Made by a program: the position numbers and the translations under genes | The notes under the pieces: model-generated | What the model was told of the DNA's origin: nothing | Databases searched by the model: none | The model's input: the letters and a program-made list of their open reading frames with translations, nothing else | Shown: one piece after another, positions 47,001 through 58,110 of the stretch | Numbering within the stretch: the stretch's first letter is position 1 | Layout of the letters: each line of letters starts with the position of its first letter | Assembly (NCBI GenBank): GCA_023935145.1 | Contig: CM043704.1 | Span: 96,497,873-96,561,872, forward strand | Source of the DNA: Bretschneidera sinensis | Lineage: Eukaryota > Streptophyta > Magnoliopsida > Brassicales > Akaniaceae | Direction of reading: 5' to 3' | Length of the DNA stretch: 64,000 nucleotides

Positions 47001-47694
47001 CAATAATAAATCTGTCTCCTTATGACAATGAAAAAATGTAAAAACTACATCGTGGATGACACATACGAGATGCAAAAGAAATGATTCCATCAATTCTCAA
47101 CACTACAGGTTTTGTCATGTACTCAAAAAAAGAAAGTTAATCAAAGGTTTAAGAGCAAAGTGACCATTAATGATAAAAGCTAAAACTGATTAGATCAAGG
47201 ACAAGTCACACAAATACATTTTTTCTCTCGTATTTCTTCTCCTTAGGGTCTAAAGGCTAGGCATTAAAACCTATTTCAGTTTCATACATAACTTATTACT
47301 GTAAAAGGCATTTATTACCAAATAGTAACGATAAATTTCGTCATCAGCAGTACTACCATATGTTACATGGCAATGCAAATAACAAGTTCATTAATTTAGC
47401 ATGTGATTGAAAGAGCATGTCGCTGTATATGATCTGTATAACCCAATGTCAAAAACAGTCAACCAATCGTATGAACTCCTTTATCAAATGGATGAGGAAA
47501 TTCTTCCTCATGTGGAACCTCTAGAAAGTAGAAACATGTTTAATGAAGCGTGTTGGATGATGGTGAGAATAAGAAGACACTTAACAAATGGTCACCTAGA
47601 AGCAAACTATGAACAAACATAGCTTCCTGTTTCCCTAAGACACTGATTAAATAATGATCGAACAACAAAAAACTACAATGTAAGAACATACCAT
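44012..47694 (-). CDS. UFD1: UFD1, CDC48 cofactor, intact copy e
   Basis: Spliced coding exons: ATG at 47692-47694, then 46818-46895 ([14 protein letters not shown]...), 46525-46549, 46408-46440 ([11 protein letters not shown]), 46164-46285 ([14 protein letters not shown]...), 45903-46033 ([12 protein letters not shown]...), 45103-45326 ([11 protein letters not shown]... [14 protein letters not shown]), 44231-44484 ([16 protein letters not shown]) and 44012-44110 ([16 protein letters not shown], stop). Total 969 nt, 322 residues, phases consistent and all borders GT..AG. The N-terminal double-barrel domain (about residues 1-185) binds ubiquitin; the C-terminal FxPFxGxGxxLxG-type repeats match those that bind NPL4/CDC48. 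It acts in ubiquitin-dependent extraction of proteins (ERAD, chromatin). This is the only copy without lesions and the only one joined to its promoter. Confidence 0.95.
44629..44644. repeat. Poly-C run in UFD1-e intron
   Basis: About 16 C, homologous to the runs at 12.9, 27.0 and 35.4 kb, located before the AEEV exon. Confidence 0.8.
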
Positions 47695-47743
47695 TTTCAG
47701 CTGTGTATAAATAGTCAAAGCAGATAATCAACCTTCAAGCTCC
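47695..47743 (-). other. UFD1: UFD1-e 5' untranslated part of exon 2
   Basis: A 52-nt exon (acceptor CTACAG at its start, donor ATG/GTATGT) whose last three bases are the start codon, so translation continues in the next exon at FFDGYG. In copies c and d the same exon ends ATT. This placement of the ATG decides the start. Confidence 0.75.
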
Positions 47744-48334
47744 CTGTAGGAAGAAGAAAATCACATGGTTTAAATTATAGTATAGAATTCAAGTAGTCAA
47801 GTCATCCAAAGTAAGAGTACTAATATCATCTCATCCATGGGCGAAACCAGGAATTTCCTCTAGCTAGGACCGAAATAATACTTATATTTTCGTTCAAAAT
47901 TGCAAGTCATTTAGAACTTGTTAAATATAAAATTCACAGTATAAGCCTTCATCACCCATGAAGGGGATTACAAGAAGTCAATCGATGATATTTATGCCTT
48001 CATCACCCATGGAGATGGGTGCAAAATGAATCATGGTGCCTTTATGTTACTCTCTAAATTCTCCGGTCTACTTCTTGAAAAATGAATCTATAGTTCTTGA
48101 CTTCATGACTTAGCCTATATATTACAAGCCAGAGAAAAAAAATTAAAAGTTGCCTACCATAGACACTTAGCCAATTTATCAACACGGAAAAACAAATTCA
48201 CATATGAACAAATTTTATGCGTGCCATTCAATTCCTAATGTTGTTGATACTAATTAGACCTGAATACCAAATCCTTGAAATGGGTCATCTCAGTTCTCTG
48301 TAAGCCTTAACCTAAGGAAAATTTAATCTCAATA

Positions 48335-50066
48335 TGATGCAGAATAGGAAACACAATATTTAATATTTTAGGATGTTGGGTTTATGTTATAATGACAATA
48401 TTCTTGGAGATGATATTTTAAGAAAATTATATTTAGGCAATTAAATAATTATTACGATTTGATTTACTTTCTTATTTAAATAATGGTATTTTAGGAAAAT
48501 AAGATTTAGACAACCAAATAGTTATTAGGATTTGGCTTACTTTCTAATTTAAATAATGTTTGGTGCCTATATAAGAGCACTGATATTAAGATTGTAAGGG
48601 AGACTTCGATGATGGAATAAACTTGAGTTAGGTATATCTCTTGTCCCCTTCTCCCTATTCTTGTTCTTGGTCTATTCTCTCTTTGTTCTGTTTTCTTTTC
48701 TACCTAGTCTATTTATGTATGTTCCCTCTGCTGCTTCTCTATTGTTTCTCCCCCGTTCTCAATATGTTTCTCGCTTTCTACTTATCTGTCCTACATCAAG
48801 TGAAAGGTCCTGCATCCGACCTCTATCTACCCCTTAAATCACATTTTGTATCCGTATAAAAAGGAAAAAAAATCATTCTTGTTTTATTTATGTTCCTTTT
48901 TTTATTTACATCAAATTGAAGACACTTGTGAGGAATGAGTGAGTTGAGTCGAGTTCTTCTAGTTACAGTTCATCATGTACTGTATCCAGTTACAGAAGAT
49001 GTGCTCTATCAGAATTTTTGTCCTTTTGGTCATATTGAGAAAATTAGTCTTCTCCCAAATTCATTGAATTTTCAAGCGCTTGTGCAATACAACTTGTCTC
49101 AAGATGCTATTTGGGCTGAAATCAAGCTTGATAGTCGTTGCATTTATGTTCCAACTTTGAAATTCGACTCTTCAAGTCTCAACAACTTCTTGCACGAACA
49201 ACAAAATTAGTGGAAGCAGCTTTCAACAAAACTTCTACCAATTCGGTTTCCATTCAAAATGAGTCTAGAGTTGTTTCTCCAATCCACACACATCTTGAAA
49301 AGCAAGAACAAGTCCTTGAAGAAAGTTCTAACATTCAAGGTGAGGATGTACCTATTGAGTCACTTCAAAACGGAAAAGGCCAAAGCCAAGATAAGAGCAA
49401 GATTCGTGCGTGTGACCTTCCTTACATTGATTTTGTCCTCCTGCACTGGATTGAAGTTCCTTAACAACTCCTCTTGATATCCTTCGTGTTCGATTGAGAA
49501 TGCTACATCTAAAAAATTTCAAGTCTTCACCAAGCCATCCATAGTTCTGATCCTTCACCACTACAAAACTCGTAGTCGAGTTTTGTGTAAGTGGGGCAGA
49601 ATGATGCAGAATAGGAAACATAATATTTATTATTTTGGGATGTTGGGTTTATGTTGTAATGACAATATTCTTGGAGATGATATTTTAGAAAATTTAGATT
49701 TAGGCAATTAAATAGTTATTAGGATTCAATTTACTTTCTTATTTAAATAATGGTATTTTAGGAAAAAAAAGATTTAGACAATTAAATAGTTATTAGGATT
49801 TGGTTTACTTTCTAATCTAAATAATGTTTGGTCCCTATATAACAACACTGATATTAAGATTGTAAGGGAAACTTTGATGATGGAATAAACTTGAGTTTTG
49901 GTATATCCCTTGTCCCTTCTCCCGGTTCTTGTTCTTGGTCTATTCTCTCTTTGTTTTGTTTTCTTTTCTGCCTAGTCTATTTCTGTCTGTTCCCTCTACT
50001 GCTTCTCTATTGTTTCTCTTCCATTCTCAATCTGTTTCTCGCTTTCTACTCATCTGTCCTACATCA
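48335..50066 (+). mobile_element. Short LTR retroelement carrying a PTB-like RRM
   Basis: Two direct repeats (48335-48798 and 49602-50066, 464-465 bp) start TGATGCAGAATAGG and end CTACATCA. A purine tract (GTGGGGCAGAA) precedes the second. A TATA box (CTATATAAG, about 48,568-48,576) lies in each LTR. The flanks are CAATA / TAATA, where the empty site in copy d reads CTCAATATTTGG, giving a 5-bp duplication with one change. The 803-bp interior has no gag or pol; it encodes an RRM fragment. It is non-autonomous, inserted in UFD1-e intron 1 and absent from copies c and d, hence inserted after the unit diverged. Confidence 0.88.
48935..49210 (+). CDS. PTB-like RRM domain inside the LTR element
   Basis: A 91-codon frame starting MSELSRVLLVTVHHVLYPVT. 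The pattern RVLLVTVHH-LYPVT-VL-FCPFGHIEKI, then FQALVQY, resembles an RNA-recognition motif of polypyrimidine-tract-binding proteins (RNP2-like LLVTVHH; RNP1 region ALVQYN in the degenerate PTB style). It is one RRM, whereas PTB has several. An overlapping frame in another phase (to 49,464) continues with a Ser/Gln/Glu-rich tail and may be the original continuation after a frameshift. I infer a host-gene fragment captured by the retroelement; whether it is expressed is unknown. Confidence 0.65.
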   Translation: MSELSRVLLVTVHHVLYPVTEDVLYQNFCPFGHIEKISLLPNSLNFQALVQYNLSQDAIWAEIKLDSRCIYVPTLKFDSSSLNNFLHEQQN

Positions 50067-51046
50067 TAATATTTGGTCAATTACTTTGTTCATTGAATCA
50101 ATTTAGTATATAATATTGTTGCTTTATGCTTGTGAAGATATATATGTAGTCTTTTTCATTTTCACTTAGCTGATGAATTAAAAAAACAAACAGAGATGGC
50201 TTTGGTGCTCCTTTCTTTGTGGCAATGAGTAGTAAAGAATACAACCAGGATCAAGCTAGCAGCAACAATATAGCAAGGCAAGCATGGTTATCTTTTTCTT
50301 ATTGAGATCATGACCAAATACTGAATAAAGTGATTATAATTGAGTCTATCTATCCAATCTTAATAATTTTTTAACAGCAAAATAGCAGAATTTATTTGAA
50401 ATATGAGTCAGCCAAAGGCCAAATTACAATGCTTTTTTTATAAGTAACGCCAAATTACAATGCTCAATCAATCTTAACATTTAAGACTGTCTGCAGGCCT
50501 AAAAGATCTATGAACTAATAATATCATGCCTAAACTAGTTGAAAAAAATCCTAGTCCAGTACAGAAAAGAATGGTGCTTGCTTTGTTTACAAATTGCAAT
50601 TGACATACAGAGACTATGTTTCAACTTTCAATTCCACATACCATTCCATCAAAAAAGAAGTTCCACACACCATAAAAGTTAGGTATCCCTCAAGATATCA
50701 TAGAGGAAAGAGAAAAAATAGCAGAATTTCAATTTCAAATCATGAAAAACAAAAAACTTAAAAACTCAAAACTCAAAGAGTGTTTCGGTAACCTGTCAGG
50801 AAGTATTGACGCTGGCTGGTGCCTGGTGGGTAGCTTTGCCGGAAAATTGAAACCCAGACGTAGAGAGAGTCAGAGCGCTGCTGGAATACTGGAAGGAAGA
50901 GAGAAAAAGAAAATTCATCCACTAACTGTGAGTCCTATCGTGTTACCCTAATGTACAAAATACTACAAAGCACAGTAATTTGTGAAAAAACCCTAAAGCT
51001 TCTCAAATTTTAAAAACAACAGATCAGCTTGCAACCAAAAAGAACG
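50067..51046 (-). other. UFD1-e intron 1, upstream part
   Basis: Homologous to 30,831-31,770 and its siblings, with the conserved block at about 50,790-50,920. Beyond 51,046 the sequence continues into authentic intron and exon 1, unlike in the other units. Confidence 0.7.
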
Positions 51047-51476
51047 AATTAGAAAAAATGAAGTTTCAATATTTTCCACGTATCTCAGTTCTCAAACATT
51101 AAAAAAAAACAGAGAATTTAGCCCATCTTTCAGTACTGAAGTTAATAAGCTTCAATAAACAAATCATGAACTTGAAAAAACGTGGATAAAACGCTTCTTG
51201 AACATCAAAGTTCATACTTTAAAACCTGAATAATAAAAATTCAGTCAACTGAACCAATAAGATAACAGATTTAGCTAATTTGCGCGTATCTATTCTCTTT
51301 TTTTTTTATAAGGCAACACAAACACAGCACACGAGATTCGAAATTTTATCTTCTTGTCAATTTTCCTAAAACTGTATTTTCTCGGTAACCAAAGAGGTCT
51401 CGTTTGGGATTTGACTGTAATCAAATGCATAATTTACATATGGATAAATCGAAAACAGAAGGAAAAAATTACTTAC

Positions 51477-51650
51477 AGAGAGAATTTAGGGTTAGAATTG
51501 TGATACCGATGAAGGGAGAAGCGCTTTGGTCTTTGATCTGAAAAGACGAGAATACTGAATACCTGAGAATTGTGGAGCGAGGAATAACTGATTGCGTAAG
51601 TAAAGAAACCCGAATGACGCGGTACGGTGCGTATTATGCATGCCACGTGT
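51477..51650 (-). other. UFD1: UFD1-e non-coding first exon
   Basis: The minus-strand sequence is pyrimidine-rich and ends CTAAATTCTCTCT/GTAAGT (donor at 51,476), a consensus splice donor. It contains a telo-box AACCCTAA (complement of 51,486-51,493). The upstream boundary is a guess from promoter motifs. No first exon of this kind exists in units c and d. Confidence 0.55.
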
Positions 51651-51700
51651 ACTACAGATAACTTGGGTTTGGGCCTCCATAGAAAGCCCATCAGGCCTTT
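51640..51700 (-). promoter_or_regulatory. UFD1-e core promoter with site II elements and G-box
   Basis: Minus strand: TGGGCT (complement of 51,685-51,690), GGCCCA (complement of 51,670-51,675) and the palindromic G-box CACGTG (51,644-51,649), followed by a telo-box in the first exon. Site II plus telo-box is a known plant arrangement for housekeeping and growth-linked genes, fitting UFD1. No TATA box is evident. Confidence 0.55.
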
Positions 51701-52388
51701 TGGATAATATTGTTTCTGTTTTATTATAACTTTTTTTAATATTTTTTCTGTCTTTTTCTTACAATCAATGATACTCTGTCTTTTTTTTAATTAATGGAAT
51801 TTATGATGACGATATTTGGGTAGATTTAATCTCTTTGTTTAAATCTTTTGAATAAATTTAAATTAATTGATTTAAATTTGTCTAAATCTGATCTCAAACA
51901 ACATCGATATACATCTAATCAGCTCAATTGTTGACAAATGTAGGGACATGATGAAGAAATTTAGAAGCACGTCTTCTGAGAATGCAATCAATGTGTTGAT
52001 GTTCTTGCGAAACAATGATCTCTATTTGAAAATTGAAATGAAATCAAGTTTATGATGGAATTGAATGTCACATCATCCAATGGAAAATATTCAAATTCAA
52101 ATTTATCATGGTGGGATTTAATCTTATCATGAACTTAGCTTCCATTTCAATTCTTACATGAAGTGGATTGTGTTCCTTCTGTAACCTCCGAATCATGATC
52201 CTCTCTATTTGGAAATTGAAATGGAATCAAGTTTATGGTGAGACTGAATGTCACGTTATCAAATAAAAAATATTTAAATTCAAATTTATCATAATGACAT
52301 TCAATCTCAAAACTTGACCTTGGTTTCCTGTAACTTCCTTGGTAGTCGACTCCCCGCCCCCTCCTATTTTAACTATTTTAGTGGCTAC

Positions 52389-52779
52389 CTGTAATGGGAC
52401 CTTGTTCCCTGTCATGACTGTTTTTTAAGTTTATTTATGAATTCCTCTTATAAAAAAATTGAGGTAAAAACAGATAAAAAGGTATATGTATTTTAATGTT
52501 TGAAAAAAATAATTAATAAAAACGAAAGAATTTATATGGATATTTTTATCCTTCAAAATCTTCTCAAGACTCTAAATATTTAACTGTAATGGGACCTTGT
52601 TCCCTGTCATGACTGTTTTTTAAGTTTAGTTATGAATCCCTCTTATAAAAACATTGACGTAAAAAGAAATAAAAAGGTATATGTATTTTAATGTTTGAAA
52701 AAAAATAATTAATAAAAACGAGAGTAATTTAGATGGATATTTTTATCCTTTCAAATTTTCTCAAGACTCTAAATATTTA
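52389..52779. repeat. 195-bp tandem duplication
   Basis: Two copies of a 195-bp unit starting CTGTAATGGGACCTTGTTCC (52,389 and 52,584) with a few substitutions and indels. Non-coding. Confidence 0.85.
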
Positions 52780-54062
52780 AAAAAAAAAGAATATAATATT
52801 TCATAAAAATTGAATTTCTTGATTCGTGAAAAATTAAATAAACAATATTAAAAACACTTAAAGATGTCGAAGTTATCTTTTGATTATTGATAGCACGCAA
52901 AAAGATTATCACTCATTTCATGGTCCCTCGTCAAACAACAATTACCAATCACAATGAAAATAGTAATTCCCCAAAATTCAAAAATCTCTTAAACTTTGCA
53001 ACCCTAATAAAGGGTTTTTGTGATTTCACTGCAAACACTCTCTTTGATTTTATTCTTAAAACCCCGTGATATGAAGCCATCTAGGAATCATCTTTTTTTC
53101 TTTTTAATCTCCTATCTTTAAATTTATAGTAAAATCTTGGATCTAAAAGATCTCTTCCAAATTTCGAACCCTATTACAAGAAAAAAAAAATTCCCCCAAA
53201 TCTCAAAAAAAATGAAAAATCAAGCTCTACTGTTTTTATGTTTATATGCAATGGAAATGGAGAAAAATAGATCTCAAAACACGTTATCTTATCTTTTTTG
53301 CTTGCAAACATAACGATAGATATATAAAAGGGTATGATTAAGAGCTTATGTACTTTGGGAAAGGTAAAAGTACGGATGTGAAAGAGCAAAGAGAAAATTA
53401 AGAGGAAACAGAAAAAGAAAAGGAGATAAAGAACTGTAGAGAACATGTGAGACAAGATGAGAAAATAAAAGAATAGATCATATTTTGTTGTTAATAGAGA
53501 TAACATATTTTGAAAAGAGAAGAACAAAGAGATGCAGATAGCAAGTGAGCAAGATGAGAAAAAGAAAAGAAAAAATCGGATTTTGTTGTTAAGAGGGACA
53601 ATAGATTTTGAAAAGTGAAAAAGAGATGGACGCATTAAGAAGATAAATACTGAAATTGGGTTAAATAAAAATTTGACAAGCAATCAAACTCAATAGAATT
53701 CATTACATAAAATAGAAGAAAATGAGGACTCTAAGTAAGTCGAACAAAACAACAGCAACCAATCTCAGCAAATTAAAATTCCAACTACTTAAAGTTGGTG
53801 AACTCCTCTATTAAGACTATAATCCCTTTTGTTATAATAAATTTGAATTTGAATATTCTTTTTTTGATGATATGACATTTAATTTCATCATAAATTTGAT
53901 TTCATTTAGATTCACAAATGAAAAGGATCATGATCCCCTTTATCAAACTCTACCTAAAGCCATATTGCCATTAAATAACAGGCAATCGTGTCTTTTCTCA
54001 CAATCTCAGCTTGTTTATTTTGTACATGCCTTGTTCTTTTGAGAGGAAAAGTGCAAGAAAAA

Positions 54063-54245
54063 GGTGAATACTAGCTCCCATTTTCTTTCCTTTCCTGCTA
54101 TATTTATCTTTTACTAATCAACAGTAAAGTGCTTTCTTTTCCTTTTCTGTCAAAGGGTGAATACTAGCTCCCATTTTATTTCTTACCATATTTCTCTTTT
54201 ACCAATCAGCAGTAAAGTGCTTTCTTTTCTTTTTGTTTCCTTGAA
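54063..54245. repeat. 93-bp tandem duplication
   Basis: Two copies starting GGTGAATACTAGCTCCCATT (54,063 and 54,156), each ending near CAGTAAAGTGCTTTCTTTTC. Non-coding. Confidence 0.8.
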
Positions 54246-54480
54246 GAAAGGCTATTAAAACTGTCAAAACTAAAAAGTGCCATGACAACCTATACTTACT
54301 CCAGCAGCTAAGATTATCATATTCCTATAGTCATCACAATGCAACCACAAAGGAAAAGGTAAAGCATTGTATTCTTTTGACAAATTATTCCAAAACTAAA
54401 ATTGAAAGATGAAAATCTATGGTGTTTTTGTACACATTAAAAGCTTCAGCTACAAGAAAATCATATGCTGAATGTACACA

Positions 54481-54774
54481 TGTGATGGAGACCAAGCCCA
54501 ACCCTATTCGAGAGGCACCCGAAAGATATCTTGGGCAGCCTTAGTCTTAATCTTAATAATTATTTTTATTATTTATGTTAGAGTCCTCTTATTTGCAGAG
54601 TCCTTACTAGGGTTAGCTTATTTTCTAGTATAAATATTTGATTGTATTACGTCGGAGAACAGCTTTGATATTGAATAAAATACAGTGAGATCAGATTTCT
54701 TCTTCCCCAGGGTAGCCTGGTTTTCTGTTCCAACCTCCAGGTCTGTCGGGTTTCTTTCTCTAGTTCATCCTACA
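54481..54774 (+). repeat. Candidate LTR of a Ty3/gypsy element
   Basis: Begins TGTGATGGAG and ends ...CATCCTACA, with a TATA box (TAGTATAAATA, about 54,625-54,635). It is followed by TGGTATGAAAGC (54,781-54,792), an imperfect initiator-Met primer site. No second LTR copy was found in the window, so the call rests on these signals alone. Confidence 0.5.
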
Positions 54775-55768
54775 TCACTTTGGTATGAAAGCCTAAACAG
54801 ATCACCAAACTCAAATCCGAAAACAAACACATATACACGATCATCCCATAAACACCAGTACACAATCTACCGAAACACATATTCACAAACCAAACAGAGT
54901 CTTAGGCCAAAACAACTTTAATGTAGATTCATCATTTTTCGGTGATCTCCCGATCTCACTGCCGCCACCATAGGACTCGCCGCCCACAACCTGAACTTTT
55001 CAGGCTCAGCCACTACGAGCCTCCACGTGCCGCCACCAGACCTGCCAGTCGTCGCCGCTCCCATCCCATCTTGATTGGAATTGTCTGATCCTTCCATTCC
55101 TTGCCATGACGCGCCGTTTCCACCCCTCGAAAAGGCCCAACCTTCCCTTCCAATTCGCGACTCTCCTAAACCTCCGATCTACGGTTGTTGGTGGCTTCAC
55201 TCTGATCCGAAGCCACCAGTAGAACCTTCGGCCTCAGGTGACCCTAGCCCACCACGTCCGAATCCCACTGCCGCCACCACCGCCATCCGAGTAGCGTTGT
55301 CCACGTTGGCACAACCCTCTCTCTATGAAGACTCTCTGTATTTGAAGTGCAATTTTTTTTTCAGTTTTCCTTTATTTAAAAAAAATAAAAATCACATTAT
55401 CTGGACTCTTGTTTGACCATACCCTGTTTCCTTAATTTTCGATTTTTGCCTCATTATTCTTCGAGTTTTAGTTTTCCAGGGGTTGATTGCACGTGTTCGG
55501 GATTGCACTGCTTAAACCCAACTCTCGTAGTCTTCCATCAAGGTAAATTGGACCTCACGAAAGGTACGAGCCTTCACTTGATATTGTTTTAATATTCTTG
55601 TCTTTTGGTTAATTAGTACTTAGTTGTTAAATAAATAAAAACATATTGCTTCTTGTTAGGTTCTTTCTTTACTAGTGGTCATCCCTACGGTTGTAACTTA
55701 TTTACTTATCGTTTTGAATCGGAATTTGGCATTCCTTTAATATTACACTAGTCCTTAAATAATAAAAA
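54775..55768 (+). other. Gypsy leader region, proline-rich decayed sequence
   Basis: Between the candidate LTR and the gag start is GC-richer DNA with interrupted frames rich in Pro/Ser/Arg (e.g. SDPKPPVEPSASGDPSPP). This resembles untranslated leaders of plant gypsy elements. No complete gene. Confidence 0.4.
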
Positions 55769-56793
55769 ATGACTCTCAAAGACCTTGATGAGAAACGTGA
55801 GAACTTAGTTAAACGATTCAATGCCTTTGAAATTGAAGTAGGCCATCGAGTTCAGACCATAGAGACAAAACTGACCATCTTGCGGGGAGAAGTAAGCAAA
55901 CTCAACAGTCAGTTATATACAAATCACAATGAGGTGCTTAGGGCTTTAGCCTCTTTCGACAAACAACCAATAAGATCAGGTGTAGCAACCCAAGAAACAA
56001 CTCCTAATCAAAGAAGATCACCCCCAGATGTCCCCCCTAGGGCATTATCATTAAGAAACCCAATTGTCAGCCTACAAGAGAAGCACACACCCAAGTAGAA
56101 ATCATTCCAGCTGCGCACAGTAGGGCTACTTTAGAGAACGTTTCAGTGGGAGAGTGTTTTGACACTATGAGTCTATTTCATGATAGAGTATTTGATCGCC
56201 CTTATAAACAGCCTAGGACTTATAACCAGCCTAAGAACCTTCCGAATGAATTCACTGACCTTACACGAAAGGCCAAGATAGAAGTCCCCAATTTTGATAT
56301 CAAATTAGATCCAGATGTTTTTGTTGAGTGGTTATCCCAGTTAGAGAAGTTCTTTGAGTGGCATAACATGACTGATGAAGTCAAAACCCATTTTGCAAGG
56401 ACGAAATTAGTTGGCAATGCTAATAGTTATAGGCAAACGGTCCAACGAAATTGAGACGATGATCCTATCACATCATGGCATGAGATTAGGGGATGCTTAC
56501 TAGAGAAATACCTTCCCCACTATTATAGGAAGCAATTAGTGGAAAAAATGTTAAACTTAAGACAATCCACTACTATAGGTGAATGTATCAACTGTTTTGA
56601 AGAACTTACTTTGAAATGTAACCTATAGGAAGAGACAATGGCTATTGTCTCTAGGTTTATCAATGGATTGAAAGTTGAACTTAAAATAGAGGTTAGTTTG
56701 TTATCCCCTGAGTCATTAGAAGAAGCCTTTGAATTATCTCTCAAGTATGAGGAGTATTTTAAGCAGTCTACTCCGGGACGTGGCGCTTTCTAA
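55769..56793 (+). pseudogene. Ty3/gypsy gag fragment (gag A), copy 1
   Basis: It starts with a coiled-coil-like segment (KRFNAFEIEVGHRVQTIETK). After a frameshift near 56,098 comes a retrotransposon gag domain: KIEVPNFDIKLDPDVFVEWL, FFEWHNM, KTHFARTKL, then (after TGA at 56,452) ITSWHEIRGCLLEKYLP and, after a TAG, FINGLKVEL and ALELSLKYEEYF-like. The frame ends at 56,793, directly followed by the purine-rich AAGTTGGGGAG and an LTR. No pol follows. Dead gag. Confidence 0.8.
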
Positions 56794-56865
56794 GTTGGGG
56801 AGTTGTAATACTCGTAATCATTAAGTAAGGGTAAAGAAGTAATTTAATAAATATAACATGAAATT

Positions 56866-56871
<6 letters not shown>

Positions 56872-56923
<52 letters not shown>
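56872..56923. repeat. TA/CA dinucleotide repeat in LTR B
   Basis: An alternating (TA)n run passes into (CA)n. The second unit (about 61,351-61,398) has a slightly shorter TA tract, one of the few differences between the two units. Confidence 0.9.
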
Positions 56924-57954
56924 GAAGGATTTAGTATTGAATAAAATAATTATTTTGAAAAAAAAATGGACGCGTGGGACGGAGTTACAAAGAAAATGAA
57001 AAAAAAAAGGAGAAAAACGTGGCTGCAGGTGTTGCCACCTGCTGCCAAGTGAAAACATGAGGTTTGCATGTAGGACACATGCATTCTTGCGTGGAGCAAT
57101 TTGGGGGGGAGGGTAAGGTACTGAAGAAAAAAAAAATATACATATATATATATATATATATAAAATTGCTTTACTTTAATTTTTCTTAGCAAATCTTTGG
57201 TTTTCCCCTTTCCTCAATTCAAACTACTCTATTTCTCTAAACATTTGGGGACCAAAAGAAAGGTTGAAAGAGCAAAATTTTGAAGGGGTTTACGGGAGAA
57301 TTTTATAGAGAATCACGGGAAGCGCTAAGAAAAATATAAGGTAATAACGTGAAGTTTATTTTTGAAATTTAGCATACATGAAATTTCTCGGAATTCAGAG
57401 TTGGAATTTTCAAAGGGTCTAAATTAGGAAGAATTGAAGAATAAATTAGAAATTTTATATAAATATTATGTCAGGTATTGACGATCAGCAACCGAGAGAA
57501 ATTGCTGAGAGGAATGGGAAATGCAATGAGGTGATCCACGGGTAGCTCTAAGTGCTACGTGGTGAGTTAGATTTATTTTAAGTAATCTAGATAAAAAGTG
57601 AAATATCTAGTGGTATTATTAAAATAAATAATTAGCTTATGCTTTGGTGGTAGATGAAAAATTGATTGATAGGTATGATATGAATTTTGAATATGTAAAA
57701 ATTTATTATGTAAGAAGTAATGTTATTAGAATAATGAGTCGATTAAATAAAGATTGTGATAAACAAAATTCTTGATGAGTTATGGTTGATAAATTGATGT
57801 GATATATAAAGAGAATAAATTAGTGAAGTTGATCAAATAGAAATTTGAGGAAAGACAGGATAGATAAATTAAATATTTGAATTTATGTTTATTTTTATAT
57901 TATTGTTAATATGCATGTGTGTAAAATAAAATAACCCAGAGGGGATCGGTCTAA

Positions 57955-58110
57955 TTGAAAAACCATGACAATTGGTATATACTGGAAATAAAGAAAAACC
58001 GTGACAGTCGGTATATGCTGGAAATAAATGAAAATCGTGATAGCCAGTATATGCTGGAAATAAATGAATACTATGACAGCCGGTATATGTTGGAAATGAA
58101 AGAATCTGGG
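57955..58110 (+). repeat. 36-bp minisatellite in LTR B, four copies
   Basis: Four imperfect 36-bp units, each containing GACAG(T/C)(C/A)GGTATATGCTGGAAATAAA-like sequence. They keep open frames on both strands (plus strand RDSRYMLEINEN-type 12-residue repeats). The same array is at about 62,429-62,585. The open frame is probably a by-product of the repeat length being a multiple of three. Confidence 0.8.

Larger units (their letters stand above)
51701..54480. other. Intergenic, AT-rich with degenerate repeats
   Basis: No gene was recognised. Related segments near 52,020-52,150, 52,195-52,310 and 53,835-53,930 (GAAATG(A/G)AATCAAGTTTATG and its complement) look like remnants of an inverted-repeat element. 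Long frames on the minus strand near 53,200-53,680 are low-complexity Phe/Leu/Ser sequence and are not convincing. Confidence 0.5.

Noticed and set aside
47407..47622. 71-codon plus-strand frame in UFD1-e intron 2
   Set aside because: The equivalent frames at 29.9 and 38.3 kb are broken, and there is no recognisable domain. Treated as intron sequence.
53174..53683. 169-codon minus-strand frame rich in Phe, Leu and Ser
   Set aside because: Low-complexity translation of purine-rich plus-strand DNA, with no motif and no paralogue.
54685..55416. Proline-rich plus-strand frames as a possible cell-wall protein
   Set aside because: No signal peptide or continuous frame. Position between an LTR with primer site and a gag fits a retroelement leader.
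56870..57058. Frames with alternating Tyr-Ile and Cys-Val residues
   Set aside because: They translate the TA/CA dinucleotide repeat.
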